64,000 nt of DNA from Pedobacter sp. KBW06 (GCF_003852525.1 NZ_QAJL01000003.1:737343-801342); one strand, 5' to 3'; shown: positions 18,577 to 28,284, counted from the stretch's first letter. Numbers and translations are program-made. The notes: a model not told the origin generated them from the letters alone.

Positions 18577-19449
18577 CTAGCCGAACAGTTCACTGCTCAG
18601 GTAGCGGTCTCCCCTATCACAGGCAATGAATACAATCACCCCGGAACTCAGCTCTGATGCCAGTTTCAGCGCACAGGCCAATGCACCACCACTGCTCATT
18701 CCGGCAAAAATGCCTTCTTCTTTTGCCAGTCTGCGTGTCATTTCTGTCGCTTCCTTTTGGGAAACATCCATCACACGGTCTACCCTTGAAGGATCAAATA
18801 TTTTAGGAAGGTATTCAATTGGCCACCTGCGGATTCCCGGAATTGAAGATTCTTCTGTAGGCTGACAACCGACGATCTGAATCTCCGTATTTTGTTCTTT
18901 CAGAAACATGGAATTGCCCATGATACTTCCTGTAGTTCCCATAGAACTCACGAAATGGGTGATTTTCTGATCGGTATCCCTCCAGATCTCCGGACCTGTG
19001 GTTTTATAGTGTGCCAGGTAATTGTCCGGGTTTGCAAACTGATTCAAAAGGAAATATCCTTCATGCGTTCCTTTTTCTTCGGCATAGTCACGGCAAACCT
19101 CTATAGACTCCAGCAGCGTCACCTTTGCACCATAGGCTTCCATCGTCAAGGTGCGTTCCCGCGTAGAATTTGAAGGCATTACCAGTTCAATTTCCAGGTC
19201 ATAGATGCTGGCAATCATCGCCAGTGCGATTCCCGTATTTCCACTCGTCGCTTCAATCAGCTTTGTTCCTTTTTTAACATCACCACGCTCCATTGCAGAA
19301 CGGATCATGTTTAAAGCGGCCCTGTCTTTCACACTTCCACCGGGGTTGTTGCCTTCCAGCTTCGCATAAATCTTAACATCAGGATTGGAATGTAACTTCT
19401 GAATCTCTACTAAAGGGGTATTTCCGACGAATTCTATAATATTTCCCAT
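18577..19449 (-). CDS. cysM: Cysteine synthase B (O-acetylserine sulfhydrylase)
   Basis: The 290-residue PLP enzyme converts O-acetylserine and sulfide (or thiosulfate) to cysteine. The PLP lysine is Lys41 in NNPGGSVKDR, the substrate loop is TSGNTG (68-73), and the glycine-rich phosphate loop is GTTGS. GCQPTEESSIPGIRRWPIEYLP at the back of the active site and the short C-terminus match CysM rather than CysK. It starts 2 bases after the cysE stop, so both steps from serine to cysteine are one transcription unit. Confidence 0.93.
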   Translation of the reverse strand: MGNIIEFVGNTPLVEIQKLHSNPDVKIYAKLEGNNPGGSVKDRAALNMIRSAMERGDVKKGTKLIEATSGNTGIALAMIASIYDLEIELVMPSNSTRERTLTMEAYGAKVTLLESIEVCRDYAEEKGTHEGYFLLNQFANPDNYLAHYKTTGPEIWRDTDQKITHFVSSMGTTGSIMGNSMFLKEQNTEIQIVGCQPTEESSIPGIRRWPIEYLPKIFDPSRVDRVMDVSQKEATEMTRRLAKEEGIFAGMSSGGALACALKLASELSSGVIVFIACDRGDRYLSSELFG

Positions 19450-19451
19450 AA

Positions 19452-20264
19452 TTAATCTTTATGTTTTGTTTCAATCACTTTAATGGCCGACTGGTGGTAG
19501 ACTGTAGAATGCGGAGGCACACTTTTGGTCAGCCATACGTTTCCGCCGATGATGGAATTGTCGCCGATAATGGTTTCTCCTCCCAGGATCGTTGCTCCGG
19601 AATAGATGATCACATGGTCTTCTATCGTAGGATGACGTTTGGTATTGGCCATGTATTTTTCTACACTCAGGGCTCCTAAAGTAACCCCCTGATATAATTT
19701 AACATGGTCTCCGATCACAGTGGTCTCTCCGATCACGATTCCTGTCCCATGATCTATGTATAAATACTCTCCGATTTCTGCTCCGGGATGAATGTCTATT
19801 CCGGTTTGGGAATGGGCATATTCCGTCAGAATCCTGGGAATCAAAGGGACATCCGATTTCTGCAGGACATTTGCAATGCGATACATGGAAATTGCCATGA
19901 AACCCGGATAAGTACGAATGATTTCAAATTCACTTTTTGCGGCCGGATCTCCACTTAATATGGAGGCGATATCGGTATTCATTTTACGGTACAACTCCGG
20001 AAGGCCTTTAAAAAAAGCCCTGGAAACCGATTCATTGTTACAGTTATTACAAGCCTTTGTGGCATTTAAAATTTGCGTCAGTTCTCTTTCCAGTCCTGAA
20101 AACAACCCCTGAATTTCGGCAATGGTATATTTCGTAGCAGTGGAGCGTTCCGGGTAAATCAGATCCATCAGGTTAATGGCCCATGAAGCCACCACCTGGT
20201 TGGAAGGAACCGCTTCCACACCCTTTTGTTTATTAAAAATATGAAGATAAAATTCTTCGCTCAT
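19452..20264 (-). CDS. cysE: Serine O-acetyltransferase
   Basis: The enzyme of about 270 residues makes O-acetylserine from serine and acetyl-CoA, feeding CysM encoded next. The C-terminal half is a left-handed beta-helix of hexapeptide repeats (IDIHPGAEIGEYLYIDHGTG, VVIGDHVKLYQGVTLGALS, HPTIEDHVIIYSGATILGG, TIIGDNSIIGGNVWLTKSV); the catalytic His lies in DIHPGA/DHGTG. The N-terminal helical part is long, as in other Bacteroidota. A start at 20336 is open but adds 24 atypical residues (MSSVFICNNFHSF...); I take the ATG at 20264 (MSEEFYLHIFNKQKG). Confidence 0.9.
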   Translation of the reverse strand: MSEEFYLHIFNKQKGVEAVPSNQVVASWAINLMDLIYPERSTATKYTIAEIQGLFSGLERELTQILNATKACNNCNNESVSRAFFKGLPELYRKMNTDIASILSGDPAAKSEFEIIRTYPGFMAISMYRIANVLQKSDVPLIPRILTEYAHSQTGIDIHPGAEIGEYLYIDHGTGIVIGETTVIGDHVKLYQGVTLGALSVEKYMANTKRHPTIEDHVIIYSGATILGGETIIGDNSIIGGNVWLTKSVPPHSTVYHQSAIKVIETKHKD

Positions 20265-20409
20265 CTTTGGTTTTGTTACTGTTTTGTTTGAAATTGTAAA
20301 GGAATGAAAATTATTACAAATAAAAACAGAAGACATCCGATTTTAAGACCGAATATTTAAAGCTATATTCGCCTGGAATCAATTTACCTTAAAGCTATTT
20401 CCCAGAAAT

Positions 20410-20793
20410 ATGTCCGAAACATTTGAAATACTATATTTCTTCAATACCCCTTATAACTCCCTCGTCGAAATTAAACGACGTAATTTTGACTTTGAAACAG
20501 ATCTTTCCAAAGTATTTTTCTGGATTCTTTACGAAAAGAAAACCCATAGAATCTACCCGCTTCAGTTTATTTCGATGAAAGACGACCTTTTAGGTCAGGA
20601 GCGTGTATTTAAACAAGGTACCTTATTCTTCAATGAGCAGGAAGGCACTTACCAGAACAGCAGTGATAAAGCAAAGATGATTCTGAAAAGAATGCCAACA
20701 GCCAATATGACCAAGTTATTAAAGATCAGGATCGACGAATTTCTGCTCACAATTGATAAACAAACAGAAAAACAATTAGAAAAACTGCTGTGA
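20410..20793 (+). CDS. Conserved-looking cytoplasmic protein of unknown function
   Basis: The 127-residue protein has no signal peptide or membrane segment. It is mixed alpha/beta in pattern, with a charged C-terminal helix (KLLKIRIDEFLLTIDKQTEKQLEKLL). I recognise no family or active-site motif. Its stop overlaps nothing and the L,D-transpeptidase starts 1 base later, so the two are almost surely co-transcribed; a role near cell-wall metabolism is possible but unsupported. Confidence 0.7.
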   Translation: MSETFEILYFFNTPYNSLVEIKRRNFDFETDLSKVFFWILYEKKTHRIYPLQFISMKDDLLGQERVFKQGTLFFNEQEGTYQNSSDKAKMILKRMPTANMTKLLKIRIDEFLLTIDKQTEKQLEKLL

Positions 20794-20794
20794 T

Positions 20795-22441
20795 ATGAAA
20801 AAATGGCTTTTGTTATTCCTCATCGTTCCCATTGCATTTGTAGCCTGCAACAGAAAGAAAATACCTAAAGTAGAGAGAGACATTACCATTACGCCAAAGA
20901 ATGCCGTGACCAGGCTGGAACTGGACAGTATGCAGATGGAACGCTATATCTCCGGTCAGCAGCTCGGAGACAGTGCCGCACAATACCTGAGAAACTTTTA
21001 CAACAGCCGGAATTTTCAGTTTGCCTGGGTCGGGGAAAAAGGGTTAACAGAGCAGGCCAGGGTTTTCTATACGCTGAACAAGGATTATGTTGCCGATTTT
21101 CAGGACAGCTCTATGCTGGACTCCGGTTTATATCAAAAGATGGAATTGCTGATGAAACAGGATACCATTTTCAAAAAGGCAGACAGCAGCCTTGCGAGCC
21201 TGGACCTGCAGCTGACCCGGCATTTTTTCAATTACGTAGCCAATGCTTATGCCGGAAAAGTAGATCCTGAAGTGATCCAATGGCATATTCCCAGAAAGAA
21301 ACTGAGTGCTGCTGTACTTCTGGATTCCCTGATGGCAAATAAAAACACTAAAATCGACGACTGGGAACCTGTAAACCAGCAATATAAACTCCTTAAAAAG
21401 GAACTGCTCCGCTATTATACCCTGCAGAAAAAAGGGGACTGGGGAAAAATCACACTGGGAAAGCAGAAAAAGTATAAATCCGGAGATACCGGTCTTACGG
21501 TGAGACTCGTCAGACAACGGTTCATGGAACTTGGAGACAGCACTTTAAGTGATACCCTGCCTGAGTTTGACCTGGCCTTAAAAACAGCCGTAAAACAGGC
21601 ACAGCAGCAGTTTGGATACCGCGCCACCGGAAACATCGACGCCTCACTGATCAAGGAACTGAACGTCCCTGTGCAGCAACGGATAGAAAAATTGCTCATC
21701 AACCTGGAACGTATGCGCTGGATGCCGGCAATGCCGGCCGGAAGACGGATCCTTGTCAATATCCCTGACTATCAGCTGCACGTTTTTGAAGATAAAGAAA
21801 TCGCCCTGAGCATGGGGATTGTGGTTGGTAAAGCGGCCAATAAAACGGTGATCTTCAGCAATAAGCTGAGGAATATTGTATTCAGCCCTTACTGGAATGT
21901 TCCTGCTAGCATCGTAAAAGCAGAAGTACTTCCCGCCATGAAAAGAAACCGCAATTACCTGGCGAGTAAAAATATGGAACAGACCGGAAACAGTAACGGC
22001 CTGCCTCAGGTTCGTCAAAAGCCCGGAGACAACAACTCTTTGGGCCGGGTAAAGTTCCTCTTCCCAAACAGTTACGACATTTATTTCCATGATACCCCGG
22101 CAAAATCACTCTTCGCAGAAGAGAAGCGGGCATTTAGCCATGGTTGTATCCGTTTGTCGCAACCGGTAAAACTGGCCGAATATCTTTTAACAGATCAGCC
22201 ACAATGGACAACAGAGAGAATCGCAAAGGCGATGAAGTCTACAAAAGAGGTTTGGGTGGGGATGAAAAAACCAGTTCCGGTATTCATTACTTATTTCACG
22301 GCCTGGGTAGATCAGAACGGACATTTAAACTTCCGGGACGACATTTATGGGCATGATCAGAAAATGGCCGAACAAATGTTCCTCTCTTCCACGAAAGGAC
22401 TGGCAAAGCTGCCTGTAATTGCGAAGCTTAAATCGAAATAA
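20795..22441 (+). CDS. L,D-transpeptidase (YkuD domain, YcbB/LdtD-like) lipoprotein
   Basis: The 548-residue protein has a lipoprotein signal (IAFVAC, Cys18), a helical N-terminal part, a peptidoglycan-binding-like region (TGLTVRLVRQRFMELGDS... FGYRATGNID) and a YkuD catalytic domain. The catalytic block runs from His432 in YFHDTP to SHGCIRLSQP with Cys451, His449 and Arg453. Such enzymes make 3-3 crosslinks in peptidoglycan or attach proteins to it, in the periplasm. The domain order and length resemble E. coli YcbB. It is followed by a strong bidirectional terminator. Confidence 0.92.
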   Translation: MKKWLLLFLIVPIAFVACNRKKIPKVERDITITPKNAVTRLELDSMQMERYISGQQLGDSAAQYLRNFYNSRNFQFAWVGEKGLTEQARVFYTLNKDYVADFQDSSMLDSGLYQKMELLMKQDTIFKKADSSLASLDLQLTRHFFNYVANAYAGKVDPEVIQWHIPRKKLSAAVLLDSLMANKNTKIDDWEPVNQQYKLLKKELLRYYTLQKKGDWGKITLGKQKKYKSGDTGLTVRLVRQRFMELGDSTLSDTLPEFDLALKTAVKQAQQQFGYRATGNIDASLIKELNVPVQQRIEKLLINLERMRWMPAMPAGRRILVNIPDYQLHVFEDKEIALSMGIVVGKAANKTVIFSNKLRNIVFSPYWNVPASIVKAEVLPAMKRNRNYLASKNMEQTGNSNGLPQVRQKPGDNNSLGRVKFLFPNSYDIYFHDTPAKSLFAEEKRAFSHGCIRLSQPVKLAEYLLTDQPQWTTERIAKAMKSTKEVWVGMKKPVPVFITYFTAWVDQNGHLNFRDDIYGHDQKMAEQMFLSSTKGLAKLPVIAKLKSK

Positions 22442-22526
22442 GCCTGCTTGATGCATATTAAGAGGATTACATGCATCTTTCTGTATCCTTCCCTCAAGTG
22501 TAATGAGGGAAAATAAAGGACAAAAA

Positions 22527-22555
22527 AAAACTGCCTTTTTAAAAAAGGCAGTTTT
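22527..22555. terminator. Bidirectional terminator between ldt and the cold-shock gene
   Basis: AAAACTGCC (22527-22535) and GGCAGTTTT (22547-22555) form a stem; the A/T centre can extend it. A- and T-runs flank both sides, so it serves both the + strand transpeptidase gene and the minus strand csp gene. Confidence 0.85.
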
Positions 22556-22576
22556 CACAATTTATATTGAGGAAAT

Positions 22577-22768
22577 TTAAATCACCTTAACATTTACTGC
22601 ATTAAGACCTTTACGGCCTTCTTCAACATCATAAGAAACTTTATCGTTCTCACGGATGTCGGCTAATAAGCCAGTTGAATGAACAAAGATTTCACTTTCG
22701 CCCGAGTTTGGAACGATGAATCCGAAACCTTTAGTTTCATTAAAAAATTTTACTACTCCTTCTTGCAT
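22577..22768 (-). CDS. Cold-shock domain protein (CspA family)
   Basis: The 63-residue protein is a single OB-fold that binds single-stranded RNA/DNA and melts mRNA structure. RNP1 (KGFGFIVP) and RNP2 (IFVHST) are intact, and the sequence opens MQEGVVKFFNETKG. It is slightly shorter than E. coli CspA (70 residues), which is normal for Bacteroidota. It is monocistronic, with its own promoter and a shared terminator. Confidence 0.95.
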   Translation of the reverse strand: MQEGVVKFFNETKGFGFIVPNSGESEIFVHSTGLLADIRENDKVSYDVEEGRKGLNAVNVKVI

Positions 22769-22793
22769 TGTATTTTTTATTATAATTAAAGTA

Positions 22794-22801
22794 CAAATGT
22801 A
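22794..22801 (-). promoter_or_regulatory. -7 box of the cold-shock gene promoter
   Basis: On the minus strand TACATTTG matches TAnnTTTG exactly. A TTG about 17 bases further upstream could be the -33 element. The box lies 25 bases before the ATG, giving a short leader. Confidence 0.45.
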
Positions 22802-22846
22802 ATTATAAATAATTGCAATTCAGTTATTTCATAAAATATAATTTCC

Positions 22847-25378
22847 TTAGTACCTGAATTTCATCGTTATATAAGGGTAATATCCCTCTTTTGAATGTGC
22901 CAATTGCGCCTGGATGACGGTTAGAATGGCCGGCGCATAGTAAAGGCCTCCCCCATAACTGTAATGCCAGACATCCGACTGATCGTTCTTTTCCCAGACC
23001 CTTCCTGTATCAAAGAAGGCCGTCAGGCCGAATTGACCAGGCAAAATATAACCGCCAATGTTCGCCACTTTTGCCCTTAGCTCCAGGTTATTGTACAACA
23101 TGTGTTGTCCGCCATAACGGAAGGAACGGAAACCGAGCATATTGCCTTGTCCGCCAAGAAAGTTCGACTGGTAGAAGGCTTGTTTGCCAAAGGTCAGGCC
23201 GCCGCCCAGCCTATCGGTCAGGACAAAGCGTTTGCCCCCGCCGATCCGGTGATAGAAAGCATAACTTGCCTGAAGCTGTACGGAAGACTCCGCAGCACTG
23301 TTCAAGCCGGTATAACCGCGTAACTTTGCTTCAATAAAATTACCTGATGAAGGCAATACATCATTATTCCTGGTGTTCCGGGTAAAGCCCAGCGCCAAAC
23401 CGGCATATAACTTATCTTCGTCAATGATTGCGCTGTCAGGTGAATGCAGCAGGTTGCTGTTGCTGATAAAGCGGTCTGCATTGTCGTGTTTGTTGAAGCG
23501 GTAATATTGAAACGAAGGGCCAAAAGTCCAGACATTCTTATTGACCCTCCATCGCAATGCGGGATCCAGTTCATACAAGCTGAACCTCGCCCTGTAATAT
23601 TTAATGTGCTCCCCATCTTTACGGTAAGGGCTTTCGTTTCCAAGGCCGAAGAAGTTCTGAGAATTTTCAGGTGCAAAGGCAGTTGCCTGTAAAACGATGT
23701 CTGCTTTGCCTAATGCCTGGAACCATTCGCCGGAGTACCTGAAGCTAAAAGCATTACTTTTAAAAGAATGCAGGAAGGAAAAAGAGTGGATATTTCCAAA
23801 AGGCAGCTTTCTGAAGCCCGGGCTCATCATTTTAAAAGAAAGTCCCAGAGAAAGCCCGTCGTCTGCATTAAAACCGGCATTGAGCAGGGTCATTTTTCTC
23901 GTGTACAGGTCTGTGGCTACATAATGGGTATTATTGGTATCATTGCTGATGTGTTTGCTCAATCTCGATTCCGCTCCCGAATAGCTAAGGCCTTCTTCCA
24001 TTCCATAAAATGGAACGCGGCGTTTCGAATTTAAGATGTTATAATGTTTATTCCCTTCCCCATTGACGATGCGAAGTTTAATATCCGAGCTTTTGTTGTT
24101 GAGGGTCAGGCTATCATTTCCATCCCTCACATACAAACGGATTTCTTTCGTCACTTTGGGATCATATGAACGGCTGAAAAACAAATCTTTCAGTTTTCCA
24201 TCTTTAGCCAGCTTATGCATGGTAACGGTCAGCCCCTTTTCCCCATTGTCCGTCACATTGACCAGCTCGTTTTTATTACTTCCCTGGATGTCAACAATTC
24301 TATTGATAAAATGATAATAGGTGTTCATCATTTCGGGCAGCTTTGTTCTTCTTTCTTTCAGTTGGGCAAGCAACTGGTCATGGCGAAGCGAATAACCAGG
24401 CTCCGGTAATCTTTTCAAAGCCTTTTCAAAAACCTCATCGGTCATCGCCGCACAGAATTCTTTTACAATTGCATTCCATTGTGCTTCGTCAATCTGTCCG
24501 AAAATCCGGTTATAGGTACTTCTTCCTTCCCAGAAAAACCAGTTGATATTTTGCAGGTTTCGTTCATATCCCTGAATCATTGGCAATAACCAGGAGGCCT
24601 GTGCAAATTTAGGGATCAGCCCCTGCGATAAATAGAACACCTGATCACGGTCTCTTGGGACCACGATATATTTTAAACCGGTATCTGTTTTCTGAGGAAT
24701 CCATCTCCACTGGTCTTCATGTCGGTCCCAGTCGCCAAGCAGTGCATCTAAAGCTTTTGCCTTTAACAACAAAGGCGCATTTACACTGTTTTCGTTATGG
24801 TCATTTAACTTCTTCAGCATTTTCTCGGTATTGTCCGTATCACCTGCTGGCTCTCTTTCTTCCAAAAGGCATAAGCTATTTTCGAAGACTTCCGCATATT
24901 CTCCAAGCACTTCGTCCGGAACCACCCATCCGATCATGGGATTGCTGTGTGGAATTCCTGCAGCATCTGCAAAAACAGGGACCACCAATGCAGAGAAAGG
25001 TTGCTGTGCTGACATGTTGTCTTTAATGATGTCTTTTGCAAAAGTCTGTCTGAGTTCTGCAGGTAAAAGCACCTCCGGATATTTCTCAACCGTTCTCAGT
25101 ACCCATTCTTTTCCTTGTTTATCTTCCAGGCGTAAAGAATGGGTTTGGTTTCCCCCTCCTCTTTTTATCGGTGTTAACCCTCCTTTAATCTGTGATAGAC
25201 GGATTACGGGAACCCTGGTTTCCTGTGCATATTCTTTTCTGTAATTTTCTCCAAAGAGGAAACGATGAAATTTACCTACTTTATCATAATCCGGGTAGAT
25301 CCTGATTTTCAGGGAGTCCTGAGCCTGAAGTCCCAGACCCCAAAGCAATAAAGCAGGAAAGAGCATGTACTTATTCAT
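22847..25378 (-). CDS. BamA/TamA-type outer-membrane barrel protein with kinase-like N-terminal domain
   Basis: The 843-residue protein has a signal peptide (ALLLWGLGLQAQ). Residues of about 55-330 form a domain shared by many Bacteroidota barrel proteins. It shows a kinase-like order: Gly-rich loop RGGGNQTHSL (73-82), WVLRTVEK (92-99), a helix with PAELRQTFAKD (106-116), GDWDRHEDQWRW (215-226) and PRDRDQ (241-246). After a linker, the C-terminal part is a D15/BamA surface-antigen barrel (SLGLSFKMMSPGFRKLPFG, FLGGQGNMLGFRS, PGQFGLTAFFDTGRVW, ending in the C-terminal aromatic signal MKFRY). No POTRA domain is evident. The kinase reading is motif-based inference; the barrel call is firm. Function is not known. 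Confidence 0.75.
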   Translation of the reverse strand: MNKYMLFPALLLWGLGLQAQDSLKIRIYPDYDKVGKFHRFLFGENYRKEYAQETRVPVIRLSQIKGGLTPIKRGGGNQTHSLRLEDKQGKEWVLRTVEKYPEVLLPAELRQTFAKDIIKDNMSAQQPFSALVVPVFADAAGIPHSNPMIGWVVPDEVLGEYAEVFENSLCLLEEREPAGDTDNTEKMLKKLNDHNENSVNAPLLLKAKALDALLGDWDRHEDQWRWIPQKTDTGLKYIVVPRDRDQVFYLSQGLIPKFAQASWLLPMIQGYERNLQNINWFFWEGRSTYNRIFGQIDEAQWNAIVKEFCAAMTDEVFEKALKRLPEPGYSLRHDQLLAQLKERRTKLPEMMNTYYHFINRIVDIQGSNKNELVNVTDNGEKGLTVTMHKLAKDGKLKDLFFSRSYDPKVTKEIRLYVRDGNDSLTLNNKSSDIKLRIVNGEGNKHYNILNSKRRVPFYGMEEGLSYSGAESRLSKHISNDTNNTHYVATDLYTRKMTLLNAGFNADDGLSLGLSFKMMSPGFRKLPFGNIHSFSFLHSFKSNAFSFRYSGEWFQALGKADIVLQATAFAPENSQNFFGLGNESPYRKDGEHIKYYRARFSLYELDPALRWRVNKNVWTFGPSFQYYRFNKHDNADRFISNSNLLHSPDSAIIDEDKLYAGLALGFTRNTRNNDVLPSSGNFIEAKLRGYTGLNSAAESSVQLQASYAFYHRIGGGKRFVLTDRLGGGLTFGKQAFYQSNFLGGQGNMLGFRSFRYGGQHMLYNNLELRAKVANIGGYILPGQFGLTAFFDTGRVWEKNDQSDVWHYSYGGGLYYAPAILTVIQAQLAHSKEGYYPYITMKFRY

Positions 25379-25802
25379 TTTATACCTTTTTAAATTGTCT
25401 GGAGATCCAGACAGCGATGATCCATTGCATTTTATTATCCTCCTTTATTAATCCTTTAATGCAGTATAAAGGTACTCCATAAAGTTATGAAGCCGTCTTG
25501 ACATGTGATAAGAAATATAGCAATTTGTTATTAATATTTATGGACGAATATTCCGGTTCAATAATGAACAAAAAAAATGACCGAACCTTCGTCGGATCTG
25601 ACGATATTGAATGGCAATAGGAATAAGCTTTAAGCTACAAGAAAGAAATGGGCAGCGGCCTTGTTTATTTAGTTAAACATGGTTATATTAACATGGAGTT
25701 CGGGGGAACTCAAAATTTGTAGGGACAAATCATTTTTATAGGCATTAAATGGAATAGGGAGGGGGTATCCTTTGTCATATTGACGCACCAATTATTCAGG
25801 AT
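25379..25802. other. Gene-free divergent region with two small hairpins
   Basis: This stretch separates the minus-strand barrel gene from the + strand YdcF-like gene. A 7-bp hairpin (TGTCTGG-AGAT-CCAGACA, 25396-25413) lies in the leader of the barrel gene, and a 6-bp hairpin (GAGTTC-GGGG-GAACTC) lies at 25696-25711. No clear TAnnTTTG promoter, open frame or known RNA motif was seen. Confidence 0.5.
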
Positions 25803-26492
25803 ATGGAACCAGATGAACTACACCGGGAGATTTTAAAAACCCCACATTGTCCAGTTATGGACCCCCAATTGATATCGGTATTAACCGACCTTTGTTTTCA
25901 AAAAGAAGACATCATTCCTTCAGACCTTCTTTTTGTTTTCGGCTCCAATGTGAAACACAAAGAAATTGCAGACCTGATCTGTGACCTGCTCGACACCGGC
26001 GTTGTCAATAAAGTATTAATTACCGGTGGTGTGGCCAACTTTGGAGGCTCCTATTACCACCACAAACCGGAATCAGAAAGTATTTTCTCTTTTATTCCTC
26101 AAAAGAAATATTCCGACAAAGAGATTGTCCTGGAAGTAGCGTCTAAAAACACTCTTGAAAATGTCACAGAAGCCAGAAAAGTATTTGCTTTTGATCAGGT
26201 AAAAAGCATGACTTTCATTTCTCATTCCTATGCTTCTACCAGGGCCGCTTTATCCTTAAAACGGTTCTTCCCTGAGGTGAAATTATATTGTATTCCTTTT
26301 CCCTTGCCATCGGATCAGCCGGAATTCCCGGTCAACCGGCAGCTCTGGTCCAAATCCAAGTATGGACAGAGCCTGGTTTTGGGAGAATACCTCCGGCTGA
26401 TCACTTATGGAAAAAGGGGCGATTTTCCGATAGAAAGCATACAAGCCCTGTTGGACCAGGTTCAGGACCACCTGAAGATCAAGGACAGTTAA
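25803..26492 (+). CDS. YdcF/ElyC family protein (DUF218)
   Basis: The 229-residue protein matches the DUF218 fold: DLLFVFGSNVKHKEIADLI, KVLITGGVANFGGS, ASKNTLENVTEARKVF and FISHSYASTRAALSLKRFFP. Family members bind nucleotide cofactors or act in envelope glycan metabolism, but their reactions are poorly known. There is no signal peptide or membrane helix, so this one is cytoplasmic, like E. coli YdcF rather than ElyC. Its 3' end overlaps the convergent hydrolase gene by 4 bases. Confidence 0.8.
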   Translation: MEPDELHREILKTPHCPVMDPQLISVLTDLCFQKEDIIPSDLLFVFGSNVKHKEIADLICDLLDTGVVNKVLITGGVANFGGSYYHHKPESESIFSFIPQKKYSDKEIVLEVASKNTLENVTEARKVFAFDQVKSMTFISHSYASTRAALSLKRFFPEVKLYCIPFPLPSDQPEFPVNRQLWSKSKYGQSLVLGEYLRLITYGKRGDFPIESIQALLDQVQDHLKIKDS

Positions 26493-28249
26493 TACTTCCA
26501 GACTGGAATATCGATGTAACTATCGTTGTACCATTTGATATTTAAAGGAACCTTTGCATCAGCGATGCTTTCGTCGCTGACGTCCCTGCCCGTACCGTAA
26601 TTGATCTGGGCAAAGGGGTTTTTATTGATGTCAAGTACCAGGAGCAAACGACTTCCTTTGCTTAAATAACGGCTAAACATGCGGGTGCTTGAGAAAGGAA
26701 TGCTGTTGATTGTCCCTTCTTTCAGCAGGCTCCTGCGGGTCATGTCTTTCGCATAGCTCGCCCTTCCTAAAAAGTACGACAAATGAAAGCGTTCTCCGTT
26801 TGGCATGACTTCAAACAAGGTCATACCGATATCCATGTCTTTCTTATTGATACCTGCCTTCAGGATTCCGCTCCAGATTCCATCTATAGAAACCTGTTCA
26901 TCAAAAGGGGCCGAGATAAAATAGAGACCTGTACTCCTGTCCAGTTCGTTACCAACAATAGGGTAAGGATAATAATTGTTGTTGTTACTGTGCTGCCGGT
27001 CTGCAAGATCTACCTTCTGGGGGGAGAAAGCCGGCTGACCTGGTTTTTTAGGGAGGAGCAACTGGTTTTCTCCCGACTTTTCAGTGCTCAGGTAAAGCCG
27101 GAGGACCTGATTGCTCATTTTTTCTATGGACGGGGCATGTTTCCATCGGTTTGCGCCCATAACCTGATAATTAATTTTATCCTTTAACAATGCGGGCTTA
27201 GGCCCCGCTTTCAGCACGTAATCCAACCAGTCGTAAGTGATCTGGGCGGTATTGATCAAAGCGATTTGATCGACCTTATAATCCCGCAAAATTGGAACGC
27301 CTCCTTTTTGTGCGCCAAAATGATCGTAAGGGCCGATGATGAGGTAGTGATCGGCCTGTTTATTGTATTTATAATGTTCCTTAAAATAACGCAGCGCCGA
27401 GATCTGCCCATCGTCGTAATAGCCGGTAACCGACAAGACCGGAATATTTATTTTCGCAAATTCCTCCTGCCATGGCACCATATCCTGCCAGTATTGATCA
27501 TAGGAAGGGTGTTGAATCCAGCGTTGCAGCAAGGGATTTGGCCGCCCTTCAATGCTGTCAATTTTACGGTAAGCAACCCCGCTGTTGTACCAGTTGAACT
27601 GCATATTTCTCCAATGTTGCTGATCATAGTAAAGGTGTTCATCCAGGTATTTATTATTGCTGACATAAAAACCCCAGCCATAATTGGCGTTGAGAAAAAC
27701 ATTATTCTCCATTGGCAGGCCAAAACCAGGAATAGCCGCCACGTAGGGAACGATTGTTTTTAATGCAGGGTGCAGGTGTTTTGTAGCCGCCCATGCCGAA
27801 AACCCGGAATAACTGCCACCATATATCGCTACCCGGCCATCAGTCCAGGGGTGTTTACTGGCCCAATCTACTGCCCCATTCACATCTGTAGATTCCTTTT
27901 CATAAGGATTGATCTCGTCCGGACTCAGGGCTTTCCCCCTTGAATTTACCACCACACCGATATAACCATGATCAGCAGAACGTTTTGCCTCTGCAAGGTT
28001 GCCATCATGATTGGCATAAATGGTAAAAAACAAAGCCGCAGGCTGTGGCTTTCCAGCTCCTTTTTTTCGGACCACCATGGCCGAAAGCTGCATCCCTTCC
28101 CTTGTTTTGATCAGGACACTATCCTGAATGTCATACCCTTGAGCAGCGGTTCCGCCTGCGATAATCTCAACAGCAGGCTTAGGCTGCTGCGCGAAAGCAT
28201 GGGCAAAAAGCCCCATGCAAACCAAAATTAAATGGATTGTTGTTTTCAT
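26489..28249 (-). CDS. CocE/NonD family alpha/beta hydrolase (X-Pro dipeptidyl-peptidase S15 type), secreted
   Basis: The 586-residue protein has a signal peptide (LILVCMGLFAHAFAQ), an alpha/beta-hydrolase domain with nucleophile Ser in YGGSYSGFSAWAA, a presumed acid near VTGYYDDGQISAL and the His in GPYDHFGAQKGG, and a C-terminal jelly-roll domain (LSYFLGRASYAKDMTRRSLLKEG, SRLLLVLDINKNPFAQINYG). Relatives cleave X-Pro peptides, cocaine-like esters or acyl groups; the substrate cannot be fixed. It follows the two-component pair on the same strand by 35 bases and may share its transcript. Confidence 0.87.
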   Translation of the reverse strand: MKTTIHLILVCMGLFAHAFAQQPKPAVEIIAGGTAAQGYDIQDSVLIKTREGMQLSAMVVRKKGAGKPQPAALFFTIYANHDGNLAEAKRSADHGYIGVVVNSRGKALSPDEINPYEKESTDVNGAVDWASKHPWTDGRVAIYGGSYSGFSAWAATKHLHPALKTIVPYVAAIPGFGLPMENNVFLNANYGWGFYVSNNKYLDEHLYYDQQHWRNMQFNWYNSGVAYRKIDSIEGRPNPLLQRWIQHPSYDQYWQDMVPWQEEFAKINIPVLSVTGYYDDGQISALRYFKEHYKYNKQADHYLIIGPYDHFGAQKGGVPILRDYKVDQIALINTAQITYDWLDYVLKAGPKPALLKDKINYQVMGANRWKHAPSIEKMSNQVLRLYLSTEKSGENQLLLPKKPGQPAFSPQKVDLADRQHSNNNNYYPYPIVGNELDRSTGLYFISAPFDEQVSIDGIWSGILKAGINKKDMDIGMTLFEVMPNGERFHLSYFLGRASYAKDMTRRSLLKEGTINSIPFSSTRMFSRYLSKGSRLLLVLDINKNPFAQINYGTGRDVSDESIADAKVPLNIKWYNDSYIDIPVWKY

Positions 28250-28284
28250 CTTAATACAATAAAATTTATAGTTTCGAGGGCGGA

